Of a stretch of 64,000 nt of DNA, positions 27,979 to 37,490 are shown in pieces. The notes beneath the pieces are model-generated. The model was not told the DNA's origin and searched no databases. It saw nothing but the letters and a program-made list of their open reading frames with translations. How positions within the stretch are numbered: position 1 is the stretch's first letter; each line of letters opens with the position of its first letter. The position numbers and the translations under genes were made by a program. The DNA is from JBBITI01 sp963735055 (GTDB taxonomy: Bacteria > Chloroflexota > Dehalococcoidia > Dehalococcoidales > UBA2162), in assembly GCA_963735055.1 (NCBI GenBank), contig CAVTJN010000009.1, positions 7,431 through 71,430 on the forward strand, in the 5' to 3' direction.

Positions 27979-28821
27979 ATGCCGGAACGCGGTTACTCGA
28001 GACGAAAGTGGGTCAACCGGATGATGCTCGGCCTGAGCGGCCTGGCCGCCGGCGTGGCGATCGCGCTGCTGGCCCTGATCCTGGGCTACACCCTGGCGAG
28101 CGGCATCTCCTACATCAACCTGGACCTGATTACCAACGTCTCCAAACCGGCGGGGGAAATCGGCGGCGGCATGCGCAACGAGATCATCGGCACCCTGATC
28201 CTGGTGGCCATGGCCTCGGTGTTCGCCCTGCCGGTGGGCCTGATGGCCGGGATATTCCTGTCCGACTTCGGCAGTCCGCGGGTGGCCTCGGCGGTCCGCT
28301 TCGCCGCCGATATCCTGGCCGGCGTGCCTTCGATCGTGGTGGGCGTGTTCGCCTATGCCATCGTGGTGCGCCCGATGCACTCGTATTCCGCGCTTGCCGG
28401 CGGCGTGGCGCTGGCGGTGATCATGATCCCGGTGGTGGCCCGGACGGCCGAAGAATCGTTGCGCCTGGTGCCGAACTCGATGCGCGAGGCGGCCCTGGCC
28501 CTGGGCATCACCCGGTGGCGGGCCGTCATGGGAGTCATCGTCCCCGGGGCGATCACCGGCATCGTCACCGGCGTGATGCTGGGGGTAGCCCGCATCGCCG
28601 GGGAGACGGCCCCGCTCATATTCACCGCGCTGGGCAGCAACTTCGGCTTCGAGGGCCTCCTCAAGCCCATCGGCGCCCTGCCGCTGCTGATATACCGCGG
28701 CGCCCTGTCGCCCTATGCCGACCAGAAGCAACAGGCGTGGGCGGGCGCTTTCCTGCTGGTGCTGCTGGTCCTGGCCATAAGCATCGTGGTGCGCCTGATT
28801 ACAGGCCGGGGACGCAAGTGA
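27979..28821 (+). CDS. pstA: Phosphate ABC transporter permease PstA
   Basis: The second permease, 280 residues, intact. It has six predicted helices, the family's PVGLMAGIFLSDFG and LAGVPSIVVGVFAYAIVV segments, and the coupling loop EAALALGITRWRAVMGVIVP. MLGVARIAGETAPLIFTALG is characteristic of PstA. It starts four bases after the pstC stop, with AAGGA ahead, so translation is coupled. Confidence 0.93.
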   Translation: MPERGYSRRKWVNRMMLGLSGLAAGVAIALLALILGYTLASGISYINLDLITNVSKPAGEIGGGMRNEIIGTLILVAMASVFALPVGLMAGIFLSDFGSPRVASAVRFAADILAGVPSIVVGVFAYAIVVRPMHSYSALAGGVALAVIMIPVVARTAEESLRLVPNSMREAALALGITRWRAVMGVIVPGAITGIVTGVMLGVARIAGETAPLIFTALGSNFGFEGLLKPIGALPLLIYRGALSPYADQKQQAWAGAFLLVLLVLAISIVVRLITGRGRK

Positions 28822-28853
28822 CCGGACGGAGGAAATTCGCAAAAGAGTGAAAA

Positions 28854-29711
28854 ATGATGACAACTTTAGTTGAAACCGGTGACCGCACCGGCGACCGGCG
28901 TGAACCTCAGTCAGAGCCAGCCCGGCAAGGGAACGGGGAGGGAATCCTGGAGGTTGAGGGGTTGAATGCCTGGTATCGCTCCTTCCTGGCTCTCCGGGAC
29001 GTCAACATGAGCATTCGGGCGCAGGCGATCACCTCCATCATCGGTCCGTCCGGCTGCGGCAAGTCCACTTTCATCCGCTGCCTCAACCGGATGCACGAGG
29101 TCTCGAACGGCGGAAGGGCGACCGGGCAAGTCCGCCTGGATGGAACCGACATCTACGCCGGCGACGTTGACCCGGTGGTGGTGCGGCGGCGCATCGGTAT
29201 GGTCTTCCAGAAGCCCACCCCCTTCCCCACCATGACCATGTTCGACAATGTGGCCGCCGGTCTCCGGCTGACCCGGCTCTGGAGCCGGCGCTGGGAACTG
29301 GAGGAAATCGTGGAACGCAGCCTGCGGCAGGCGGCCCTGTGGGATGAGGTGAAGGACAAGCTCCTGCAATCGGGGTCTTCTCTTTCCGGCGGACAGCAGC
29401 AGCGGCTGTGCATCGCCCGGGCCCTGGCCGTGGAGCCGGAGATCATACTGATGGACGAGCCGTGCAGCGCCCTGGACCCGGTGGCCACCCTCAAAATCGA
29501 GGACTTGATGCGCAATCTGGCCGAGGACTACACTATCGTCATCGTGACCCACAATATGCAGCAGGCGGCGCGGGTGTCCGACATGGCCGCTTTCTTTTTG
29601 ATGGATCCGGACCGGGCGGGGGCGCTGGTGGAATACGGACCCACCTCCCAGCTCTTCACCAATCCCAAGGACAAGCGCACCGAGGACTATATTACCGGCC
29701 GTTTCGGATAG
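28854..29711 (+). CDS. pstB: Phosphate ABC transporter ATP-binding protein PstB
   Basis: The ATPase of the phosphate importer, 285 residues with a 25-30-residue N-terminal extension before the core (LEVEGLNAWYRSFLALRDVN). Walker A is GPSGCGKST, the Q-loop VFQKPTPFP, the signature LSGGQQQRLCIARAL and Walker B IILMDEPCSALDP, followed by VTHNMQQAARVSD. The NxxRMxE segment (CLNRMHE) is diagnostic of PstB. It starts at one of two adjacent ATG codons (28854 or 28857), 32 bases after pstA. Confidence 0.93.
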   Translation: MMTTLVETGDRTGDRREPQSEPARQGNGEGILEVEGLNAWYRSFLALRDVNMSIRAQAITSIIGPSGCGKSTFIRCLNRMHEVSNGGRATGQVRLDGTDIYAGDVDPVVVRRRIGMVFQKPTPFPTMTMFDNVAAGLRLTRLWSRRWELEEIVERSLRQAALWDEVKDKLLQSGSSLSGGQQQRLCIARALAVEPEIILMDEPCSALDPVATLKIEDLMRNLAEDYTIVIVTHNMQQAARVSDMAAFFLMDPDRAGALVEYGPTSQLFTNPKDKRTEDYITGRFG

Positions 29712-29785
29712 ATCCAGCCCGAGTTGGGGCTGACTGCACGAAGTGACTAGAACACTGCAAGTAAGTACCAGGTGGAGGGTGGCAC

Positions 29786-30454
29786 ATGGAGATCAGGACC
29801 TTTTTCCACAAGAGACTCCGGGACATCCAGGACGATATCCTGGCCATGGGCAGCATGGTGAGCAAGAATATTCTGCGCTCCGTCGACGCCCTGAAGAACC
29901 GGGACCTGGACGTCGCGCATCAGATCATCGCCGACGACCAACTGGTCAACGACCAGCGGTTTGAAATCGAGGAAAAGTGCATCGAGCTCATCGCGACGCA
30001 GCAGCCGATGGCCAGCGACCTGCGCATCATCGTGGCGGTACTGAATATTATCATCGAGATCGAGCGCATCGGCGATTACGCCGCCGGCATCGGCAAGATG
30101 GTGATCATGATCGGCGACGAACCGCCCCTGAAACCCTTGATCGACATCCCCCGTATGGCCGAGCAGACGGTGGACATGCTGCGGCGCAGCCTGAATGCTC
30201 TGGTCAACCGTGACGCCGAAGCGGCCCGGAAGATCGCCCTGGAGGACGATGGCGTGGACCACCTCTACGACCAGGTATTCCGTGAGCTGCTCACCTTCAT
30301 GGCCGAAGATCCCCGGACCATCACCCGGGCCACCCGTCTGATGTGGGTGGCCCACAACCTGGAGCGCAGCGCCGACCGGGTCACCAACATCTGCGAGCGG
30401 GTGGTCTTCATCGTCACCGGCAAGATGGAGGAGATCGGGGCTTCCCGATACTAG
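29786..30454 (+). CDS. phoU: PhoU phosphate-signalling regulator
   Basis: A 222-residue all-helical protein with two three-helix PhoU repeats. The metal-binding E/D-x3-D pattern appears in VLNIIIEIERIGDYAAGI and VAHNLERSADRVTNICER. PhoU links the PstB transporter to the PhoR kinase and silences the Pho response when phosphate is plentiful. It is the last gene of the operon; a repeat and a large hairpin follow. GGAGGGTGGCAC lies ahead of the start. Confidence 0.92.
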   Translation: MEIRTFFHKRLRDIQDDILAMGSMVSKNILRSVDALKNRDLDVAHQIIADDQLVNDQRFEIEEKCIELIATQQPMASDLRIIVAVLNIIIEIERIGDYAAGIGKMVIMIGDEPPLKPLIDIPRMAEQTVDMLRRSLNALVNRDAEAARKIALEDDGVDHLYDQVFRELLTFMAEDPRTITRATRLMWVAHNLERSADRVTNICERVVFIVTGKMEEIGASRY

Positions 30455-30810
30455 AGCGAATGCGAACTAGCCTCACTGGATTCCCGCGTCCGCGGGAATG
30501 ACGAGCCGCATATTCGCCGTCGCCGGGCCTGGCGCCCTCTTCGCCCTTAATGGTCAATGCCTTGACCGCAACAGGGGAGACGGTATCCGGATTAGTGGGA
30601 CAACCACAAGAGATTGTGACGAGGGGTCCAGGCGAACGGGAAGGACCGTTCGCCCCGCTCCCCACCTGGATTCCCTCAATGGCGGGTCTAGAGGACAATC
30701 CTGTTGGGGTTCACCCGTACTACAGTCGGGGCGGAAATGACGAAGGGGGGCATGAGCTGGAGATTGCCCCCCTTCGATACTGCGCGGTAAAGTCCTTCGG
30801 ATAGCGCCCG
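30455..30810. other. Intergenic region between phoU and the oxidoreductase operon
   Basis: It holds one module-A palindrome (ATTCCCGCG at 30480-30488 and CGCGGGAAT at 30491-30499), a GC-rich stretch with no credible protein, and a large hairpin near its right end. Both flanking genes end here. Confidence 0.6.
30741..30776. terminator. Large stem-loop between convergent operons
   Basis: CGAAGGGGGGCA at 30741-30752 pairs with TGCCCCCCTTCG at 30765-30776 around a 12-base loop. It lies between the ends of phoU (plus) and the minus-strand oxidoreductase operon and could end transcription from either side, though T-runs are short. Confidence 0.6.
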
Positions 30811-31893
30811 CTACTCCGGATGCTCCTTTCTTTCCACTATCAGTGCTGCCTGTGCATCCGGCAGGTATTGCGTCGAATAAAGGTATACGTTTCCGTTTGC
30901 CGAACGATACCCGTTGATGTCTTCGTTTTCGTCCAGGACCTTCTTGACAAACTCATCCAGCCGTTCCCGATCGATATTGAACATGCCGTACTTGAAGAGT
31001 TCGATATTGGTGGGGCGGGGATAGATCCTCGATTCTTCCCGGACCATCTCGGCGATAGTGTAGCAGGGGTCCGCTTCCTCAACTCGAGCCAGGATCTTCG
31101 CGTAGTTCTCGGTCATGTGCCGGTTTGAGTAAAAGTAACCCGTCCCGCTCCGTCCCGGCAGCCGTATCACGTCCGGGTTGTTCTTCAGGACCGTCTCGAG
31201 AACATCTTCAATCTCGCCCGCTTTGAGGTCCGGCGCTATGGTCGCCAGCTTCTCGAATCTGGTCACCTTGGATGAATATTGAGAGTCCTCGCGGACCAGC
31301 GTGAGCGCCTTGCGTCTCAACTCATCGCCCCGGGCCAGTGCTTCCGCCCGGTCCTTCGCCATGAACCGATCAGAGTACAGGAAGGCAGCGCCGGAGAAGA
31401 CGACCACCTGCTTGATATCGGAGCATTCAGCATTCGCGGCAATCTCGGCCAGTCCGGCCTCGATCTCCGGTGTTCTGAGCGCCGGTCCCACGGTGGCGAC
31501 TGAGCTCAGCCGGACAGTCCGGTCTGTCTTGGCGCTCTCTCTTACGTGGGCCACCAGATCAGTCTCAAACTCTCCAATCAGGGCCAGCCGCTCCGCCTGT
31601 TCCTGGGTCAGGTACCTGTTCGAAAACAGGTAGTCCAGCTTGGTGACAGCCCGGACCCGCTTGATGTCCCAGTACTTCTCCTTGCTGACCATATCGATAA
31701 CCACGTCTTTGACGATTTCGTCGCTCAGGTCGGGGACCAGCGTCCTGAAAGACGCGGTGCTGGTGGGCCTTCCCAGGGTCTTCGAGTCCTCCCTCACGGC
31801 CTTCGCTATTTTGGACTCAAGATGCTTGTTCGAAACGTTGCCCCCCTTTCCTCCGCCCGTGCCGGTCTCACCCGGCATTAGAGTGACTTGCAT
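30811..31893 (-). CDS. Four-repeat winged-helix-like protein of unknown family, in oxidoreductase operon
   Basis: A 360-residue intact protein built of four tandem repeats of about 82 residues after a Gly-rich N-terminus. Each begins with a helix containing VRE (KAVREDSKT, AHVRESAKT, TLVREDSQY, EMVREESRI). Each continues with a helix rich in Leu/Ile and ends with a strand and helix of type YLFSNRYLTQEQAERLA, FLYSDRFMAKDRAEALA, YFYSNRHMTENYAKILA or YLYSTQYLPDAQAALI. The repeats look like winged-helix units. The start at 31893 has GGAGG five bases ahead. I do not recognise the family. Its place 78 bases after the tungsten oxidoreductase suggests a regulatory, assembly or scaffold role there. 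Confidence 0.75.
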   Translation of the reverse strand: MQVTLMPGETGTGGGKGGNVSNKHLESKIAKAVREDSKTLGRPTSTASFRTLVPDLSDEIVKDVVIDMVSKEKYWDIKRVRAVTKLDYLFSNRYLTQEQAERLALIGEFETDLVAHVRESAKTDRTVRLSSVATVGPALRTPEIEAGLAEIAANAECSDIKQVVVFSGAAFLYSDRFMAKDRAEALARGDELRRKALTLVREDSQYSSKVTRFEKLATIAPDLKAGEIEDVLETVLKNNPDVIRLPGRSGTGYFYSNRHMTENYAKILARVEEADPCYTIAEMVREESRIYPRPTNIELFKYGMFNIDRERLDEFVKKVLDENEDINGYRSANGNVYLYSTQYLPDAQAALIVERKEHPE

Positions 31894-31971
31894 AGTCACC
31901 TCCGAATCACAGAGTCTGTTGCCCGACCGGGGGCAAGGAATGTCGCCACCCCTCGCCCCCGCTCCGGTGCC

Positions 31972-34071
31972 CTACAGCAGGTTCATCTTCGCCAGTTCGT
32001 CGGCGACGTAGCCCAGTCCCAGCTTCTGGTAGGTGGCCCGGGTCGGCGCGCCGTCTTTGTCCCAACCCATAGCCGCATAGTACATGTCCAGCGATTTTTC
32101 CATGTCCGCCCGGTCCATTCTCTCGGTACCCGGGGTGAACGGCTTAGCGCCCTTCCAGTCCTTGTGATCGAAGGCCCAGTCCGGGAATACGTCATGCCCG
32201 GCGCGCATGTTCTTGGTACCCATCGACCTGATGGTAGACGCCCGCATCAAATTGAAGATTCTCAGTCCGACCTCGTGGAACTGTTCCTCGGTCTTCTGGT
32301 CGCCGGTAACCAGGGAAAACTCCTTGGCGTCAAGAGCTGAATCGGCCTTGTACCCTCGTTCCTTCAATGGCGAGAAGAACGAGGCGCCCGTGCGGTTGCA
32401 CGTCACCAGGGAGTTGTGCAGTACGCCATCGGCCGACAGGCGCTTGGCGTACCTGATCTTAGCTTCGTTTATCGGCAGTGTCTGGCCATCCGGATCGATC
32501 GCATCCCCCGAATTCACGAGGCCCACAGCTTCGAATACCTTCCGGTTGATCTCGTCGTTGATCTCGTTGTTGTGGGTCTGCTCGTGCATAGTTGGATCAC
32601 GGTTATACATGGACTGCAACAGGAAACCGACCTGCTGGCCCTCGAAGTGGTGCGGTGCGAACCACGTTGTGGTGTTCCAGGCGACCGCCTTCCCCGCCCC
32701 TCTTTCCTGCCACTGCTGTGCCATCGGCGGGAGCTTCCACCGCTTGTTGAGTTCGTAGCTGCCCAGCCCAAAGGCTGTTCCCAACTCGCCTACGCGATAG
32801 GCGAAGCGGTACAGAAGGTCGGCGATGAATTGCGGGTCCCCGTCCTTCCGCGCATCCCATTTGATTGCCTTGTATTCCGCCTCAGGGAGCATCTGCCTTC
32901 AGGATTTCCGGGTGCTGGTCGACGATGTAGCAGAAGTCGCCCGTGGTGTAATGATAGTCATCGCCCAGACCGTAGTCGTCCGCTAGTAGCTTCCGAGTGC
33001 GGTCGCCTCGTTACCGGGATTCTTGCCGTAGTAGTCCCGGGTGGTACTGATGCCGCCGCACTCATTGCAGATGTACGAGGCCTTCCCGTACTGCGTTTCC
33101 ATCTTGGGAAAGTGCACCGCCTGATTGCAGGGCTGCGGACATCCAAAACAGGAAGCACCGCGCACCATCGTATACTGCATCTCGGGCGTAGTCCATGGCC
33201 ACCGGGTACCGGGGCCTCTCAGGGCGATGGAATGGACGTCGTGGGGATCGCACACCCCCGTCTGCACCGGCGGGTCGGCGCCACCCCAGAACACATCCTT
33301 GGCGTTAGTCCAGCTGCCGCCGTAGAACTCGGCCCAGGGCTGCGGGAACTTGGGTGTCATGGAGCCGCTGTTGCCGCCGATGAGACTACTGTGGTAGGCA
33401 ATAATGTCCAGCAGTTCCTTTCCGGTGCAGGCCACCTTAACCGAGCCGGTACCAACCACGCCCACGGCTTTCAGATTCTTCGAGCCCATGATCGAACCGA
33501 GCGACCCCGCTCCGGAACGGTCGGTCAGGATCATGGCCGGTCCGAACAGGTTCTCACCGGCTTGCCCGATTGCAGCGACGCTCGCGCACTCCGACCCCAT
33601 CTCTTCCATGATCTGAGCGTTTGTCCGGTAGATGCCGGTTCCCCACAGTGCCCGGGCATCTCTGATCGAAACATTGCCGTTGTCGATGCAGATCCAAACC
33701 GGGTCCTTCGCCTTTCCTTCCACGATGACCGAATCCCAACCGGCGAATTTCAGGTTGCTGCTCCAGTGTCCGCTGCCATGCCCCGAGCCCACCCCGAAGA
33801 AAGGCGAATCCGGCAGCAGAGAGGTGTAGTTGACACGACCCGCCAGCGGGATCCCGGTGCCGCTAAACGGTCCGGCTCCCATGATCAGCTTGTTGGCCGG
33901 TGAATACGGGTGAGTCCCCGCCGGGACCTCATCCCACATCACCTTCATGCCGAACCCCTCGGCCCCCACAAAGTCTTTGTATCCCTTGGCTATCGTGTCT
34001 TCAGAGCTGATCGCTCCTGTTGTCAGGTTCACTCTGAGTATCTTCCCGGTCCATCCTCCGTATTGTGCCAT
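31972..34071 (-). CDS. Tungsten-type aldehyde:ferredoxin oxidoreductase family protein (two frameshifts)
   Basis: A member of the AOR family, which binds tungsten (or molybdenum) bis-pterin and one 4Fe-4S cluster and oxidises aldehydes or reduces acids. It opens MAQYGGWTGKILRVNLTTG behind AGGAGGT. Domain 1 has GPFSGTGIPLAGRVN and GSGHGSGHWSSNLKFAGWD. CFGCPQPCNQ gives CxxCx3C for the cluster, and Cys in SLVTCNRTGA is a likely fourth ligand. Two shifts, near 32990 and near 32890, bracket LLADDYGLGDDYHYTTGDFC. Joined length is about 699 residues, slightly longer than typical AOR (600-650). It has no signal peptide, but its upstream partner does. It most resembles AOR-type subunits working with polyferredoxins, such as E. 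coli YdhV. Confidence 0.83.
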
Positions 34072-34098
34072 ATCTCTAACCTCCTATTCGTGTTCCGT

Positions 34099-34921
34099 TC
34101 ACTTGGCCACGACGGCGCTGGGATGGCAGTCCACACAGGTTGCTGCCACCGCCGCCGGGACGCCAATGTAGGCAGGCACCGCCTGCCGGAAAGGCGTATC
34201 CTTGGTCCGGTCTCGCCACGGTGCATAGGAGAGGGCCCCCGAAGGACAGATCTTCACGCACTGCGGATCTCCGCCGCAAAGGTCGCACTTGGTGGCTTTC
34301 TTTGCCTCCAGGTCCAGTGAGGTCATCTGCCACGGGCACGCCTTTGTGCAAGTACCACATCCGGTGCATTTGGCTGCGTCGATCACCCTGGCGCCGGTGG
34401 CGGAGTCGACGCCGATGGCGCCCGCCGGGCAGGAAGTCATGCACGGCACCGGGTGCGGGCACTGCAGGCAGGTCTCCCCGATGAGGCGGAAGTTGCCGAA
34501 CAAGCCCTGGTCCGCGGTCCATGCCCAGACGGGGGCCATCCGGTCCGAAGTTGAAGTTACGGCTGATCTTCACTCTCGATATGGCCGGCTGGATCTTGTT
34601 GTCGTGGAACGCCGTACAGGCCACCTCGCAGCGCCGGCAACCAACGCACTTGCTGGGCTCCTGCAGCACCATCATCTTGGCGTTGGGCACGTATACCGTC
34701 GGTTTCGGAGCCGTGGTGGTCGGGGCAGAACTGGTGGTAGATACCGCCAGGGGCGACGTACAACTCACCAGCGTCGCCGCCAGCACACTGGCACTCCCCA
34801 CCCCCGCCACTTTCAGGAACTCACGCCGGGTTGCCGGCCTGTTGACCACAGACAACAGCATGTTGCCCGGTGGTCTCTCACGCAGATCGTCCTTCTCTTC
34901 TTCCCGCTTGTCTTGGTCCAT
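34099..34921 (-). CDS. Tat-exported polyferredoxin, AOR electron-transfer partner (one frameshift)
   Basis: An iron-sulfur subunit of about 274 residues. The N-terminus has a Tat signal, NRPATRREFLKVAGVGSASV, and then LVSC, a possible lipobox, followed by a Ser/Thr/Pro linker. Cluster motifs are CVGCRRCEVACTAFHD, then (after one shift near 34525) CLQCPHPVPCMTSCP, CTGCGTCTKACPW and CDLCGGDPQCVKICP, enough for four 4Fe-4S clusters as in DMSO-reductase-like B subunits. It precedes the oxidoreductase by 27 bases and follows tatA. The likely task is to carry electrons to or from the tungsten enzyme outside the cytoplasmic membrane. Confidence 0.8.
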
Positions 34922-35030
34922 GCTTCCTCCTTTGATCAGAAATCCGTTCTCCCCCAGGATGCTCGACTTGGACTCTGTCTCTTCGAAATCGGTGTTTCAG
35001 CAGTGGGTCATTCCAAGTGTGATTCGCCGC

Positions 35031-35228
35031 CTAGGTCGGCTTGCCGCCGGCCGGGTCGGCCGGCCCGGGTGACACCGCTGCCTTGCCTTCGTCGTGGGTC
35101 GCCCGGCGGAACTCCCGCACTGACCGGCCGACGGCGCCTCCGATCTGCGGGAGTTTACCCACCCCAAAGATGACAAGGATAATCACCAGGATCAACCCGA
35201 TCTCCCATGGTCCCAGCTTGAAAGGCAT
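35031..35228 (-). CDS. tatA: Twin-arginine translocase subunit TatA
   Basis: A 65-residue protein with the TatA/E pattern. PFKLGPWEIGLILVIILVIF is the membrane helix, FGVGKLPQIGGAVGRSVREF the FG hinge and amphipathic helix, and a charged, Pro-rich tail follows. It lies between fdhD and the Tat-signal ferredoxin in one direction, so it probably serves export of that subunit. A close relative is found at 62167, again next to a Tat-signal ferredoxin. No TatC is in the window. Confidence 0.88.
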   Translation of the reverse strand: MPFKLGPWEIGLILVIILVIFGVGKLPQIGGAVGRSVREFRRATHDEGKAAVSPGPADPAGGKPT

Positions 35229-35278
35229 GTCGAACCTCCTGTACCGTTATAGGCTCAAGGCCGGATGGCCGGCCGCTC

Positions 35279-36154
35279 TCATATCATTACCCCCGTCCCC
35301 ACCGCCGCCCCCACCGGGCACCCGGAGATACGCTCCGGATGGGAGTACACCGTAAGCTGTTCTCCCCGGACGTATCCGGCGATCGCTATTCCCAACTCGT
35401 CACCCATGGTGACCGCGCGCCGCGTCGCTGAATTGAGCGACGCCACCACCGGAACCCCCATCCTGCCCGCTTTCAACAGCATCTCGGAGGAAACCCGGCC
35501 GGTGGTCACCAGCAATCGGTCCGCCGTCTCCACGTCGGCGAGCATACACTCCCCCCAGATCTTGTCCAGCGTGTTGTGGCGTCCAATGTCCGCTGCCTGA
35601 AAGAGGACCTCATGGCCATCGCTCAGGGCCGACACGTGCATTCCCGCGGGCCGGCCCGGGCCGCAACCGTCACCACGGAGGGCCTTCGCCGCCTCCAGGA
35701 TCTGCTCCGGCGACACCGACCAGGATGATCGGACCGGCGGCACGGTCGTGGCCTGTTCGAATGCCACTCCGCCACCGCAGCCCGACGTTATGGTGCGCCG
35801 CCCGGGAAGGACGAAGGGATTCACCAGACGCACTTCGGCCACCCCATCGGCCAGACAGATCCGCATCGTCTCGATATCGTCCACGCCGGTGATAATACCC
35901 TCGGCGCGCAGAAAACCCAGCACAAGATACTTGAGTTTGACCGGGGTGCACAGAATGCTGACCAGCTCCTGTCCGTTAATGAATATCGTAAGAGTCTTCT
36001 CCGCCGGCAGCACGGCGGCAGACCAACCCCATCGGCCACCTGAGTACCGCGGGTAGTTCTCCGCTTCAGCAATACTGACTCCCCGGCCGACCGGCGACTC
36101 AGCGACCCCAGCCTGTCCCAACTCCCCGAAATGCAGAGGATTGACTTCACCCAC
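35279..36154 (-). CDS. fdhD: FdhD-like sulfurtransferase for Mo/W cofactor
   Basis: FdhD transfers sulfur to the Mo/W-bis-pterin cofactor before insertion into formate dehydrogenase. The 291-residue protein has ILCTPVKLKYLVLGFLRAEG, GVDDIETMRI, FQAADIGRHNTLDKIWGECM (the conserved GRHNALDK region), VTTGRVSSEMLLKAGRMGVP and GYVRGEQLTVYSHPERI. The usual loop CxxC is SGCGGGV here: Cys126 is kept and the second Cys is Gly129. A GTG start at 36154 follows GGGAGGTG. No formate dehydrogenase is in the window; the gene heads the tungsten oxidoreductase operon, so it may mature that enzyme. Confidence 0.83.
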   Translation of the reverse strand: MGEVNPLHFGELGQAGVAESPVGRGVSIAEAENYPRYSGGRWGWSAAVLPAEKTLTIFINGQELVSILCTPVKLKYLVLGFLRAEGIITGVDDIETMRICLADGVAEVRLVNPFVLPGRRTITSGCGGGVAFEQATTVPPVRSSWSVSPEQILEAAKALRGDGCGPGRPAGMHVSALSDGHEVLFQAADIGRHNTLDKIWGECMLADVETADRLLVTTGRVSSEMLLKAGRMGVPVVASLNSATRRAVTMGDELGIAIAGYVRGEQLTVYSHPERISGCPVGAAVGTGVMI

Positions 36155-36553
36155 CGGCTACACCTCCCGGGTCCTTCTCCCCACGCTACCAGGTACAATA
36201 CCCTATGGTATCGGCCGATAACTACCGGTTGCCGCGAGGATTATACCCTGGCGTGAGCGCGTCTAGAATCCGTATAAACACCTAATTACCGCAGGACAAA
36301 GTCGTAATCAGGAAGCGGGCGCATGGCCGATCACCGCGGTACTTCGCGGCGGAGAACAACATGCGGAAGAAGCGAAGGGGTTGGATGGTGATGAGGGGGC
36401 CAGGGAATGACGTGGCGGGCAGGAAATGACGCCGGACTCGGTCTCCCCACCGTCATTACGAGGACCCCAGGGACGAAGCAATCCGAACGCGTGATATTGC
36501 GGGACTAAGTCACCGTCATGGCAGCACCCATCGGTAGAGCAGCGGCACGTCTT
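36155..36553. other. Intergenic region with TCATTGCGAG-type repeat
   Basis: No credible gene. At 36452-36487 it holds CGTCATTACGAGGACCCCAG followed by GGACGAAGCAATCCGAA, a copy of a dispersed element also present at 37923-37957. The flanks of the two copies (GTGATATTGCGGGAC and GTGACTTTGCGCTAC) are also alike, so the unit is about 60-75 bp. Confidence 0.55.
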
Positions 36554-37417
36554 TTATGGCTGTTTGTGCTTCAGAAAAGTCCCGTTCTGGTACTCCGCAA
36601 AAGCCGTTTCCAGCTCCGCCTGGGTATTCATCACGATGGGACCGTACCAGGCCACCGGTTCCCGGATGGGCTGCCCCGAGATCAGCAGGAACCGCAGGGA
36701 CGCATCCCCGGTACTTACCTGGATCTCCTCGCCATCGGTGAATCCCACCACATGTTCGGGACTCAACCAGGCCCCCGCCCCGCCATCGAACTGCCCCGCA
36801 CCTTCAATGACATAGGCAAGAACGGTGCGGCCCCGGCCCATCGCCCGGACGAACCGGGACCGCGGCGGGACCGTAACGTCCAGGTACTCGGGACTGGTGA
36901 CAATGTCCTGTACCGGGCCGGTGACATTGTCAACCTGCCCGCTGATGATCTTAATGGAGGCGCCACCGGCGGTGACAATTCGGGGGATTTCCCGGCTCGC
37001 CACCCCGCGATAACGCGGCGTCATCATCTTGTCTGACGCCGGGAGATTTGCCCAGAGCTGAAAGCCCCACATCATCCCCCCCGGCTCACCTTTGGGCATT
37101 TCCTCATGGATGATGCCGCTGCCGGCGGTCATCCATTGCACATCACCGGATTGGATCGTGCCCTTGTTCCCCATGCTGTCACCGTGGTCGATGTGTCCTT
37201 TGAGAACGTAAGTGATCGTCTCAATCCCCCGGTGGGGATGCCAAGGGAAACCCCGGAGGTAATCGGCCGGGTTGTACGAATGAAAATCATCGAGCAGCAG
37301 AAACGGGTCGAAAAGGGCGGCCTCGTTGTTCCCAAAGCCCCGCTTCAGGTGGACCCCCGCCCCTTCGATGGTGGGCTTCGACCGGATTACCCGGTCCACT
37401 CTTCTTACCGCAGCCAT
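36554..37417 (-). CDS. Pirin family protein
   Basis: A 287-residue two-domain cupin. FDPFLLLDDFHSYNPADYLR and FPWHPHRGIETITYVLKGHI supply the metal-binding His residues. DGDVQWMTAGSGIIHEEMP-like segments (SGDVQWMTAGSGIIHEEM) and GFQLWANLP are the classic pirin signatures. Bacterial pirins act as quercetinase-like oxidases or redox-sensing regulators of metabolic enzymes; the role here is open. It is a single-gene unit with an AT-rich repeat just upstream. Confidence 0.88.
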   Translation of the reverse strand: MAAVRRVDRVIRSKPTIEGAGVHLKRGFGNNEAALFDPFLLLDDFHSYNPADYLRGFPWHPHRGIETITYVLKGHIDHGDSMGNKGTIQSGDVQWMTAGSGIIHEEMPKGEPGGMMWGFQLWANLPASDKMMTPRYRGVASREIPRIVTAGGASIKIISGQVDNVTGPVQDIVTSPEYLDVTVPPRSRFVRAMGRGRTVLAYVIEGAGQFDGGAGAWLSPEHVVGFTDGEEIQVSTGDASLRFLLISGQPIREPVAWYGPIVMNTQAELETAFAEYQNGTFLKHKQP

Positions 37418-37490
37418 TTCGAACTCCGTCTGCGCACCATAATCTAATTATAGCGTGTGGCCGGCGGAGGGGACGGGGGGAGGAGGGCGG

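Noticed and set aside
27913..28863. Minus-strand 316-codon open frame opposite pstA
   Set aside because: Low-complexity His/Gln/Gly-rich translation, typical of an antisense frame in GC-rich DNA; pstA is certain.
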